A DNA stretch of 64,000 nt from Caulobacterales bacterium. GTDB lineage: Bacteria > Pseudomonadota > Alphaproteobacteria > Caulobacterales > Caulobacteraceae. How positions within the stretch are numbered: the first letter of the stretch is position 1; each line of letters begins with the position of its first letter. This document shows positions 18,211-25,500 of this stretch, one piece after another. Where the stretch lies: contig JAFLCS010000003.1 of assembly GCA_017302105.1 (NCBI GenBank), positions 124,001-188,000 on the forward strand. Direction: 5' to 3'. The notes beneath the pieces are model-generated. The model saw only the letters and a list, made by a program, of their open reading frames with translations. It made no database searches and was not told where the DNA came from. The position numbers and the translations under genes are program-made.

Positions 18211-18893
18211 GCCCCGACGATCAGAAACGCATCGCCGGAGAGGCCGCCGCCGCGCGCGTCGAGGCCGGCATGGTGGTGGGCCTCGGCACCGGCTCGACGG
18301 CGGCGTGGTTTGTCAAGGCGTTGGCGGCGCGGGGGCTGGCCGGCCTGAAGTGTGTGCCGACGTCCGAGGCGACGGCCGACCTGGCGCGCGAGCTGGGGCT
18401 GACCTTGTCGAGCCTGGAGGATAGCGCGCGCATCGACCTGACGGTCGATGGGGCCGACGAGATCGGGCCGGGGCTGGCGCTGATCAAGGGCGGCGGCGCG
18501 GCGCTGCTGAGGGAAAAGCTCGTCTGGGAGGCGTCCGAGCGCTGCATCGTCATCGCCGACGCCGGCAAGGTGGTGACGACCCTGGGGGCCTTTGCCCTGC
18601 CCATCGAGGTGGTGGCTTTTGGGCACAAGACTACCGGCAACCGCATTGCCGACGTTCTGCTGGATCACGAAATCCAGATGCCGGCGCGGGTCCGCACAGC
18701 GGATCGGGGCCTGGTCAGGACCGACGGCGGCAATCTGATCTATGACGCCGCCTGCAAGGCCATTCACGAGCCGGCGCGGCTGGCCGATGATCTGAAGCTG
18801 ATCACCGGCGTGGTCGAACACGGCCTGTTCCTGGACCTGGCCGACGAGGCGATCGTGGGCACGGACGCGGGCGTCGAGATGCTGGCTCCCTAG
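18207..18893 (+). CDS. rpiA: Ribose-5-phosphate isomerase A
   Basis: RpiA interconverts ribose-5-phosphate and ribulose-5-phosphate in the pentose phosphate pathway. The 228 residues include [15 protein letters not shown] (about 27-41), the active-site DGADEIG (about 86-92) with [11 protein letters not shown] after it, and the C-terminal [18 protein letters not shown]. All are standard. It is coupled to glmU by an ATGA overlap and ends 2 bp before the convergent CPBP protease gene. Confidence 0.96.
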   Translation: MSPDDQKRIAGEAAAARVEAGMVVGLGTGSTAAWFVKALAARGLAGLKCVPTSEATADLARELGLTLSSLEDSARIDLTVDGADEIGPGLALIKGGGAALLREKLVWEASERCIVIADAGKVVTTLGAFALPIEVVAFGHKTTGNRIADVLLDHEIQMPARVRTADRGLVRTDGGNLIYDAACKAIHEPARLADDLKLITGVVEHGLFLDLADEAIVGTDAGVEMLAP

Positions 18894-18895
18894 GC

Positions 18896-19615
18896 TCACA
18901 CCGCCATGAAGATCACATTGGCGTAGTTGTGCAGTAGGATCGGCAGCAGGACGCTCCCAGTCTTTTCGCGCAGCCAGACCAGGATCAGGGCCGGGGCGCC
19001 GGTCAAGGCCAGGGTCAGGACGTCGAAGCTGAAGGCGCCGTCTGAATAGCTAAAGGCGTGATCCAGCCCGAAGGCGAGGCTGGTCAGGATCGCCGCCCAG
19101 CCCATGGGAGCGCCCAGAACGCGAAGCGGTCGGCGAAACGCCTCGTTGAACATGAGCAGCAGGACGCCGCGGTAGAAGATTTCTTCCTCAATGCCCGGCA
19201 TCGTCAGCTGGAAGGCGAAGTCCTCGGCCGAGCCGCCTTCGCCGCCCATCCAGATCGCCAGGCCGGCGAAGATCAGTACGAGCATGGCCGAGACGGTCAG
19301 GGCACCAGGCAGGCCTCGCTGGTCCTGGGCGAGTGTGAGGCCGGAACGGCGGAAGCCGATTGCCGGGTGGGCGGCCACAGCCATCGTGCCGGCCAAGGCG
19401 AGCAGTTTGCCGGTCCAGTTCCAGGTCTCGCCGATGCCAGGCAGGGCGAGCAGGCCCCAGGCGTTGGTCAGCAGGGCGTCATGAACCACGATCAGGATCA
19501 GGGCGGCGGCAATCCAGCCCCAGGCGACGCGACCTCGATGCAGCACGGCCCCGATCACACAGGCGGCCAGAATAATCCCGGCGACGGCCAGGATGGAGAT
19601 GAGGGCGTCAGGCAT
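18896..19615 (-). CDS. CPBP family intramembrane metalloprotease
   Basis: A 239-residue polytopic membrane protein with hydrophobic segments near 5-25, 30-50, 70-85, 105-125 and several more in the C-terminal half. The CPBP/Abi signature is complete: EEEIFYRG (about residues 143-150), FGLDHAF, and HNYANVIF at the end. The family includes the CAAX-type prenyl proteases and related peptidases; many bacterial members have no known substrate. The gene is isolated and converges on rpiA. Confidence 0.88.
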   Translation of the reverse strand: MPDALISILAVAGIILAACVIGAVLHRGRVAWGWIAAALILIVVHDALLTNAWGLLALPGIGETWNWTGKLLALAGTMAVAAHPAIGFRRSGLTLAQDQRGLPGALTVSAMLVLIFAGLAIWMGGEGGSAEDFAFQLTMPGIEEEIFYRGVLLLMFNEAFRRPLRVLGAPMGWAAILTSLAFGLDHAFSYSDGAFSFDVLTLALTGAPALILVWLREKTGSVLLPILLHNYANVIFMAV

Positions 19616-19771
19616 CAGATTCCCCGAGTTGAACCTGGTAGAGGCCCTGACGCGCGCGTTTGGATGCAGCTTGTGAACGATTCATGCGTCGCGGCGAGCG
19701 GTCGGGGTGGGGTGATTTCGTCGCTGGGCGCGCCTAGATAGGCAGTTCGTCTCACGGCAATAGAGTGCACC

Positions 19772-21157
19772 ATGGCCACTTACGACTACGATCTCTTCGT
19801 CATTGGCGCCGGTTCGGGCGGTGTGCGGGCGGCGCGACTGGCGGCCATGGAAGGCAAGCGCGTGGCGGTGGCGGAGGAATTCCGGGTCGGGGGCACCTGC
19901 GTCATCCGCGGCTGTGTTCCCAAAAAGCTGATGGTGTATGCGTCGGACTTCGCGCATCAGCTCGAACTGGCCGAATCCTATGGCTGGTCGGTCGGCGAGC
20001 AGAGCTTTGATTGGCCGAAGTTCATCGAGGCCAAGGACGTCGAGATCGCGCGGCTCTCGGGTTTGTATGTGGCCAACCTGACCAAGGCGGGTGCCGATCT
20101 GGTGCATGGTCGGGCTATGCTGAAGGATGCTCATACGGTCGAGATTTCCGAAAAGGAGCTGACGATCACGGCCGACCAGATCCTGATCGCCACGGGCGGG
20201 CGGCCCTGGAAGCCCACGGGTCTTCCCGGAGTGGAACACGCCATCACCTCGGAGGAGGCCTTTCACCTGCCCGAGCTGCCCAAGCGCATCCTGATCGCCG
20301 GCGGAGGCTATATTGCCGTGGAATTCGCCGGGATCTTTGCGGGGTTGGGGGTGGAAACCACGCTTGTCTATCGCGGCCCCAATATCCTGCGTGGATTTGA
20401 TGACGATGTGCGCGCCCACCTCACCGAGCAGATTCAGCGCCGCGGGATCAGGGTGATCCTGGGATGCGAGCACGAGGCGATCGAAAAGACAGCCACGGGC
20501 CTGGTCAACAAGATGAAGACCGGCATGGAGATCGAGACCGATGTCGTGATGTTCGCGACCGGGCGTGTGCCTCATGTCGCGGATCTGGGCCTGGAGGCTG
20601 CCGGGGTCGAGCTGAACGACGGCGGTGCGATCCGGGTCGATGAATATTCGCGCACGACCGCAGACAACATCTGGGCCGTCGGTGACGTCACGGATCGAGT
20701 CAATCTGACGCCGGTCGCCATCCGTGAAGCCGTGGCCTTTGTCGAAACGGCCATCAAGGGCAATCCATCCCGTATGGATTATTCTGACATTCCCACGGCC
20801 GTCTTCTCGCAACCGCCGGTCGGTGTGGTCGGCCTGACGGAGTACGAGGCGCGCAGGAACTTTGGGAAGATTGATATCTTCATGACCAAGTTCCGGCCGA
20901 TGAAGTCCGCCTTCGCCGGCGATGATGAGCGCACCCTAATGAAGCTGGTCGTCCGCGCTGAAGACGATGTGGTGGTCGGCTGTCACATCGTGGGGCCGGA
21001 CGCCGGCGAGATGATCCAGCTCGCCGGTATCGCGGTGAAGGCGGCGCTGACAAAGGCGCAATGGGATTCGACCTGCGCAGTTCATCCGACTGCAGCGGAG
21101 GAGTTGGTGACGATGCGAGATCCATTCGTCGCCTCGCAGGTTCAGGCGGTCGGATGA
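19772..21157 (+). CDS. gor: Glutathione-disulfide reductase
   Basis: This flavoprotein reduces oxidised glutathione with NADPH. In 461 residues it shows GAGSGG (residues 12-17), the redox pair C43/C48 in GGTCVIRGCVPKK, an NADPH-binding GGGYIAVEFAGIF, and the C-terminal VHPTAAEELVTM with the catalytic histidine. The RGCVPKK form separates it from lipoamide dehydrogenases. The next gene begins inside its stop codon (ATGA). Confidence 0.95.
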   Translation: MATYDYDLFVIGAGSGGVRAARLAAMEGKRVAVAEEFRVGGTCVIRGCVPKKLMVYASDFAHQLELAESYGWSVGEQSFDWPKFIEAKDVEIARLSGLYVANLTKAGADLVHGRAMLKDAHTVEISEKELTITADQILIATGGRPWKPTGLPGVEHAITSEEAFHLPELPKRILIAGGGYIAVEFAGIFAGLGVETTLVYRGPNILRGFDDDVRAHLTEQIQRRGIRVILGCEHEAIEKTATGLVNKMKTGMEIETDVVMFATGRVPHVADLGLEAAGVELNDGGAIRVDEYSRTTADNIWAVGDVTDRVNLTPVAIREAVAFVETAIKGNPSRMDYSDIPTAVFSQPPVGVVGLTEYEARRNFGKIDIFMTKFRPMKSAFAGDDERTLMKLVVRAEDDVVVGCHIVGPDAGEMIQLAGIAVKAALTKAQWDSTCAVHPTAAEELVTMRDPFVASQVQAVG

Positions 21158-22344
21158 ATCGCCCGGATACAGGTGCCCCTTACGCCAGCGCCATCTTTAT
21201 CGGCCTGATGGTCCTGGCCCCCCTGACGGCGTACCTTTGGCCGTTCGGCTTTACAGCTTTCACGCCGATCGCGAGTATCCTGCTGATCCCGGTCTTTCGG
21301 CCTGGTCGGCCCGATGCGCTGTGGGCCACTCTGCTGGCCCTGGTGGCCTATGGTCTGATCTCGGTATTCTGGAGCCCGGTCTTCTCGATCGGTGGCCCGA
21401 TGGGAGACTATGCCGACGCCGAGCGCCAGACGTGGGGCAAGGTGGTGATGAGCCTCGGCCTCTACGCGGTACTGGTCACCACAGCAGCGCGGTTGCCACT
21501 CGCCACGATGCGTCGGCTCGTGACGATTTTCCTGTTCGGAACAGCAGCCCTGGCTCTTGTCCTGCTGATCGAAGCCGTTGCCGGCACGCCGCTCTACCAT
21601 GTCCTGACAGCCCTGTCGGGTGATGCCATGTCGCCGGACCAGGAGCGGCGGAATGTGGCGCTGGGAACCTATTCGCTGGCGCTGATGTACTGGCCAGCCA
21701 TGGCAGTCCTCGTGCGGCGGGGTTCGCGGCGAACTGCGGGGCTTGTGACGATCGGCACATGGTCCGCGCCGCTGCTTCTGGGGGCCTGGGCTCCCGTCGC
21801 GGCCCTGATTGGCGGGGGTGTCGTCTATTGGGCTGTCCGGAAGTGGACCGGGCGTGCAGCGGCGGCGGTGGGTTGGAGCCTGGTGGCGACCGTCCTGCTG
21901 GCGCCCTGGGTTGTTCTGGCCAGCAGCGGCCTTATGGATTGGGCCGGTGGGCAATTGGGGGCCTCCTGGGCGGCGCGGCTCGATATCTGGAGCTTCACCG
22001 CAGAGCAGATTTTGCGGCATCCCATCCTGGGCTGGGGCCTTGATGCCAGCCGCGCCTTCCAGCCCTTCATGTTGCATCCGCACTCGGCACCGCTGCAGGT
22101 GTGGCTGGAGCTCGGCCTGATCGGCGCGGTCATCCTGGCTGGGATCTGGTGGCTGGTCAGTCGTCGAGCGGTCCAGGTCGGCCCGCAAGGGTTGGCGGCC
22201 GTGACTGTCTATTTCGTGATCGGCGGCCTGAGCTTTGGGATGTGGCAGGATTGGTGGCTCGGCCTGGCGGCCATGACGGCGATCTGGATCATGCTCTCCG
22301 ACGCCCGCCTTTCGCCGAATTTTGATCCGATGATTGAGGCTTAA
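21154..22344 (+). CDS. O-antigen ligase/polymerase-like membrane protein (Wzy_C type)
   Basis: From the ATG at 21154 the product has 396 residues, with ten or more hydrophobic segments. The segment GWGLDASRAFQPFMLHPHSAPLQVWLELG (about residues 294-322) has the His-containing loop typical of O-antigen ligase and related polymerases. It is likely an inner-membrane enzyme moving undecaprenyl-linked glycans, but no other glycan genes are adjacent, so the substrate is unknown. A longer frame upstream runs through gor and is rejected. Its start overlaps the gor stop, and aroG follows 24 bp downstream. Confidence 0.82.
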   Translation: MNRPDTGAPYASAIFIGLMVLAPLTAYLWPFGFTAFTPIASILLIPVFRPGRPDALWATLLALVAYGLISVFWSPVFSIGGPMGDYADAERQTWGKVVMSLGLYAVLVTTAARLPLATMRRLVTIFLFGTAALALVLLIEAVAGTPLYHVLTALSGDAMSPDQERRNVALGTYSLALMYWPAMAVLVRRGSRRTAGLVTIGTWSAPLLLGAWAPVAALIGGGVVYWAVRKWTGRAAAAVGWSLVATVLLAPWVVLASSGLMDWAGGQLGASWAARLDIWSFTAEQILRHPILGWGLDASRAFQPFMLHPHSAPLQVWLELGLIGAVILAGIWWLVSRRAVQVGPQGLAAVTVYFVIGGLSFGMWQDWWLGLAAMTAIWIMLSDARLSPNFDPMIEA

Positions 22345-22368
22345 CTCACTCGCGCCTATCTAGCACTC

Positions 22369-23742
22369 ATGAACGCTCGCTGGACCCCGAGAAGCTGGAG
22401 AGATCGCCCCGTCAGCCAAATGCCGACGGACTATCCGGATCCGGCTGCCCTGCGGTCGGCGGAGGAAGAACTGCGGGCCTATCCGCCGCTTGTGTTCGCC
22501 GGCGAGGCACGCCGTCTGACCGGTCGACTGGCTGAGGTGGAGGCCGGACGGGCCTTCCTTTTGCAGGGTGGGGACTGTGCCGAGAGCTTCAAGGAATTCT
22601 CGACCGACAATATCCGGGACACCTTTCGTCTGATCCTCCAGATGGCGGTCGTTCTGACTTTTGCGGGTGGTCGCCCGGTGGTGAAGGTGGGGCGGATCGC
22701 CGGCCAGTTCGCCAAACCAAGATCCTCGGCGGTGGAGCAGGTGGGCGAGGTCGAACTGCCGAGCTATCGCGGCGACATCGTCAATGGCATGGCCTTCGAA
22801 CTCGGCGAGCGCGTACCGGACCCGCGCCGCCTTCTGAAGGCCTATCACCAGTCGAGCGCGACGCTGAACCTGCTGCGGTCGTTTGCGGAGGGCGGCTTTG
22901 CCGATCTGCACAACATCCATCGTTGGACGCTGAATCGGGCGACCGAGGGGGGCTATGCCACGCGCTACCGCGAGCTGACGGACAAGATCGGCGAGAGCCT
23001 GGATTTCATGCGGGCCGTCGGTGTGACGCCGGAATCGCACCCGGATCTGTCGCGCGTGGAGTTCTTCACCAGCCATGAGGCGTTGTTGCTGAACGTCGAG
23101 GAGGCCCTGACGCGGCTTGATCCGGCCAGCGGCGAATGGTTCGACACCTCGGCCCATATGGTCTGGATCGGCGAGCGTACGCGTCAACTGGACGGAGCCC
23201 ACGTCGAGTTCGCGCGCGGAATCCGAAATCCGGTCGGACTGAAGTGCGGCCCGGCGATGGAGGTCGATGAGCTGTTGGCTCTGATCGATACCCTGAATCC
23301 GGCCAATGAGCCGGGTCGACTGACGCTGATCGGGCGGTTCGGAGCGGATAAGGTGGTTGACCGACTGCCGGCGCTGATGGCGGCGACGCGGCGCGAAGGC
23401 AAGCGCGTGGTGTGGTCGATTGATCCAATGCACGGCAATACACAGAAGGCCCACAACGGCTTCAAGACCCGCCCGTTCGAGCGTGTCCTGAGTGAGGTCC
23501 GATCCTTCATCGATGTGGCCGAAGCCGAAGGTGTTCACCCCGGCGGCGTGCATCTGGAAATGACTGGACAGGACGTGACGGAGTGCATCGGCGGGGCTCA
23601 GGCCCTGACGGAGGACGATCTGTCGAGCCGCTACCACACCCATTGCGATCCGCGCCTGAACGCGGACCAGGCCCTGGAACTGGCGTTTCTGGTGGCCGAG
23701 CGTTTGAAGTCTGCACGTAGCAAGAGATCGGAGGCGGCGTAA
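22369..23742 (+). CDS. aroG: 3-deoxy-7-phosphoheptulonate synthase, class II (plant-like)
   Basis: The enzyme joins PEP and erythrose-4-phosphate at the entry to the shikimate pathway. Its 457 residues match class II enzymes: [11 protein letters not shown] near residue 61 (conserved metal cysteine), then [12 protein letters not shown], a central GLKCGP and [10 protein letters not shown], and the C-terminal [12 protein letters not shown]. Class II enzymes have no similarity to the E. coli AroFGH class. The next gene, a prephenate dehydratase domain, starts in the stop codon (TAATG), so the two are coupled. Confidence 0.95.
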   Translation: MNARWTPRSWRDRPVSQMPTDYPDPAALRSAEEELRAYPPLVFAGEARRLTGRLAEVEAGRAFLLQGGDCAESFKEFSTDNIRDTFRLILQMAVVLTFAGGRPVVKVGRIAGQFAKPRSSAVEQVGEVELPSYRGDIVNGMAFELGERVPDPRRLLKAYHQSSATLNLLRSFAEGGFADLHNIHRWTLNRATEGGYATRYRELTDKIGESLDFMRAVGVTPESHPDLSRVEFFTSHEALLLNVEEALTRLDPASGEWFDTSAHMVWIGERTRQLDGAHVEFARGIRNPVGLKCGPAMEVDELLALIDTLNPANEPGRLTLIGRFGADKVVDRLPALMAATRREGKRVVWSIDPMHGNTQKAHNGFKTRPFERVLSEVRSFIDVAEAEGVHPGGVHLEMTGQDVTECIGGAQALTEDDLSSRYHTHCDPRLNADQALELAFLVAERLKSARSKRSEAA

Positions 23743-24287
23743 TGTCGGCGGGGGCGAAGGTCGCGTTCCAGGGGGCCCACGGGGCCTTCAGCTATGAAGC
23801 CTGTCTGGCCTTGCGGCCATGGAACCAGCCTCAGGGCTACGAGACGTTTGCCGAGGCGATCGGGGCGGTCGCCTCTGGTGAGTGCGAATGCGGTCTGATT
23901 CCGGTGGAGAATTCGATCGTCGGTCTCTTGCCCGACCCGAACCAGCTGATCGCCGAGCACGGCCTGAAGATCGTGGCCGAGGCCTGGCGACCGATGCGGC
24001 AGATGCTGATGGCAATCCCCGAGGCCAAGCTGACGGATCTGAAGACCGTTGAGAGCCACCCGGTGGCGCTGGGCCAATGTCGGGGGCATATCGGCGAGAT
24101 GGGGCTGGTGGCTATTGAGGCCTATGATACCGCCGGTGCAGCGGAACTGGTCGCAGCAGCTCGCGATATCACGCGCGCGGCCATCGCGCCGGCAGTGGCC
24201 GCAGAGATCTATGAGCTCAAGATCCTGCGGGCTGATATGCAGGATTCGGCGGACAATCGGACGCGCTTCGTCGTCGTGGAGCGGTAG
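23742..24287 (+). CDS. Prephenate dehydratase domain protein lacking the ACT domain
   Basis: The 181 residues are just the catalytic domain of prephenate dehydratase, which converts prephenate to phenylpyruvate. Seen are AFQGAHGAFSYEA (residues 8-20), PVENSIVG (about 53-60), the substrate loop ESHPVALGQCR and the catalytic NRTRFVVVE (172-180; T174 is the key threonine). Typical enzymes continue with about 80 residues of ACT domain for phenylalanine feedback; here a stop follows at once, and I find no ACT remnant in any frame downstream. It is therefore probably complete but not inhibited in the usual way. Cyclohexadienyl dehydratase activity is an alternative. Confidence 0.85.
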   Translation: MSAGAKVAFQGAHGAFSYEACLALRPWNQPQGYETFAEAIGAVASGECECGLIPVENSIVGLLPDPNQLIAEHGLKIVAEAWRPMRQMLMAIPEAKLTDLKTVESHPVALGQCRGHIGEMGLVAIEAYDTAGAAELVAAARDITRAAIAPAVAAEIYELKILRADMQDSADNRTRFVVVER

Positions 24288-24507
24288 AGCCGCACGCGGC
24301 ATTCGCACCATCCGGCGTCTGCGTGGTGAGGCTGTACGGTCCATCCTCAATTCTGGTTGGCCGGCGCGGAACCATCGCGGCTGTGATGACGGGAAAAATG
24401 TCACGCGCGGGAGCGGATTTTTCGCGCGCGGGGAACGAGGCCTTGACGAACTGCGGCGAGTGACCCGTCAATGGCAGCGTCGGCATTCCGCCGACGAGGC
24501 GATTTTG

Positions 24508-24600
24508 ATGCTTACGCGCGCTGACAATCTGTCCCGTCCCGTCACTGGGTTCGGCCGCGCGTATTATTTCGGCTTTGGCGACTTTCGATACGCCGGCTGA
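24508..24600 (+). CDS. Candidate Phe/Tyr leader peptide
   Basis: This is a 30-codon ORF starting ATG, with GAGG at 24496-24499 eight bases before it. Its C-terminal part reads AYYFGFGDFRYAG and then stops. Six of ten consecutive codons (tat tat ttc . ttt . . ttt . tac) call for tyrosine or phenylalanine, the end products of the pathway served by the next gene. Ribosome stalling here under Phe or Tyr shortage would change which downstream hairpin forms. The density and position argue against chance, but translation is not shown. Confidence 0.65.
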   Translation: MLTRADNLSRPVTGFGRAYYFGFGDFRYAG

Positions 24601-24655
24601 GGGCTGTCTTTTCAAGAACCTGACCTCTCCGGCGACCGCTTCACCAGAAAAGCGG
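24591..24655 (+). promoter_or_regulatory. Possible attenuator hairpins (mutually exclusive)
   Basis: CGCCGG at 24591-24596, in the last codons of the leader peptide, can pair with CCGGCG at 24629-24634. The latter adjoins CCGCTT (24636-24641), which pairs with AAGCGG (24650-24655) over an 8-base loop, and the extended forms compete. A long U-run is not visible, so the second hairpin may pause or block translation rather than terminate. These pairings were found by eye. Confidence 0.4.
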
Positions 24656-24694
24656 CCGTGAACCCGTATCGACCCTCCAATTCCGAGAACTCCC

Positions 24695-25465
24695 ATGCTC
24701 ACGACCCCCCGCGCCCGTGATGCGGCGCAAGAGCCGGCCAACGACCTGACCCTCGAATGCCTGACGCTGCAGGCGCTTCGACACGAGATTGACCGCATCG
24801 ACGAAGAGATGCTGGAGCTGTTGAACAGGCGTCTTCAGATTGCCCGGCGCGTCGGCCGAGCCAAGGATGCGCCGCATGGCCCGTACCTGAATCTGAGACC
24901 TGACCGCGAGGCGGCTGTCCTGGAGCGGTTGATGGACAAGGCAACCGACCTGACCCGGCCTGCCGTTGCTCCGATCTGGCGCGAGGTGATAGCGGCGGGC
25001 CTGGCCCAGCAAGGCACGATCAGCGTGGCCCTGTGGCGCGGCACCGAGGACGGCCGGACCTGGGACCGGGCGCGCCAGCGCTTCGGCAGCCAGGTGACCT
25101 ATATGGGCGTGGCTAATCCCAAGGCGGCGCTGGATGCGGCGCGGCTGGGCGAGACAGTGGCGGTGCTGAACCTGTCGGCGGATCAGCCCTGGTGGATCGA
25201 CCTGGAGCGCGACTATCCCGATCTGTGGGTGTTCGAAAGCCTGGACGATGCGCGCGGCACGCCGGTGGCGCTGTGCGTCGGGCGTATCGATCCCGCCAGC
25301 CTGGCCAAGGGCCGCGTTTTTTCAGCCACCGCTGGCGGAGACGCCGGCATGGGCGAGGGGCGGCGCCGAACGCTGGCGAGCCATCACGGCTGGACCCTAG
25401 CCGTCACTGAAGGCGGGGCGCAAGGCCTGGACCGCGCGCAAGGCGTGATCGGGCGATGTGGCTAG
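24695..25465 (+). CDS. Chorismate mutase with unknown C-terminal domain
   Basis: The 256-residue protein has an AroQ-type chorismate mutase at about residues 28-110: LRHEIDRIDEEMLELLNRR followed by AKD and LRPDREAAVLERLM. This domain turns chorismate into prephenate. The remaining 140 residues (from about VALWRGTEDGRTWD) match nothing I recognise, and the prephenate dehydratase catalytic motif is absent from them. With the separate dehydratase-domain gene upstream this resembles a split P-protein. Expression is probably controlled by the leader region before it. Confidence 0.85.
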   Translation: MLTTPRARDAAQEPANDLTLECLTLQALRHEIDRIDEEMLELLNRRLQIARRVGRAKDAPHGPYLNLRPDREAAVLERLMDKATDLTRPAVAPIWREVIAAGLAQQGTISVALWRGTEDGRTWDRARQRFGSQVTYMGVANPKAALDAARLGETVAVLNLSADQPWWIDLERDYPDLWVFESLDDARGTPVALCVGRIDPASLAKGRVFSATAGGDAGMGEGRRRTLASHHGWTLAVTEGGAQGLDRAQGVIGRCG

Positions 25466-25473
25466 ATCGACCT

Positions 25474-25491
25474 CTCTCCCCGCGGGGAGAG
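25474..25491. terminator. Perfect 18-bp palindrome between convergent genes
   Basis: CTCTCCCCGCGGGGAGAG is its own reverse complement and lies in the 35 bp between the ends of the chorismate mutase gene and phaC. It could end transcripts from both sides. There is no adjoining T-run, so efficiency is unknown. Confidence 0.45.
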
Positions 25492-25500
25492 GGGCTCGGC

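Larger units (their letters stand above)
24288..24694 (+). promoter_or_regulatory. 407-bp leader region upstream of chorismate mutase
   Basis: No large gene is supported here. A TTGACG box at 24443-24448 resembles the -35 element of housekeeping promoters, though no good -10 follows. A short ORF with its own ribosome site and a Phe/Tyr-rich end lies at 24508-24600, and alternative hairpins follow it (listed separately). The layout is that of an amino-acid attenuator. Confidence 0.6.

Noticed and set aside
24288-24500. Frameshifted ACT domain after the prephenate dehydratase gene
   Set aside because: I translated all three forward frames and saw no ESRP, PGAL or similar ACT motifs, so the short gene is not a simple frameshift.
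24049-24600. A 183-codon frame ending in the Phe/Tyr-rich segment, considered as one gene
   Set aside because: Most of it overlaps the prephenate dehydratase gene in another frame. Only the last 30 codons, which have their own ribosome site, make sense as a peptide.
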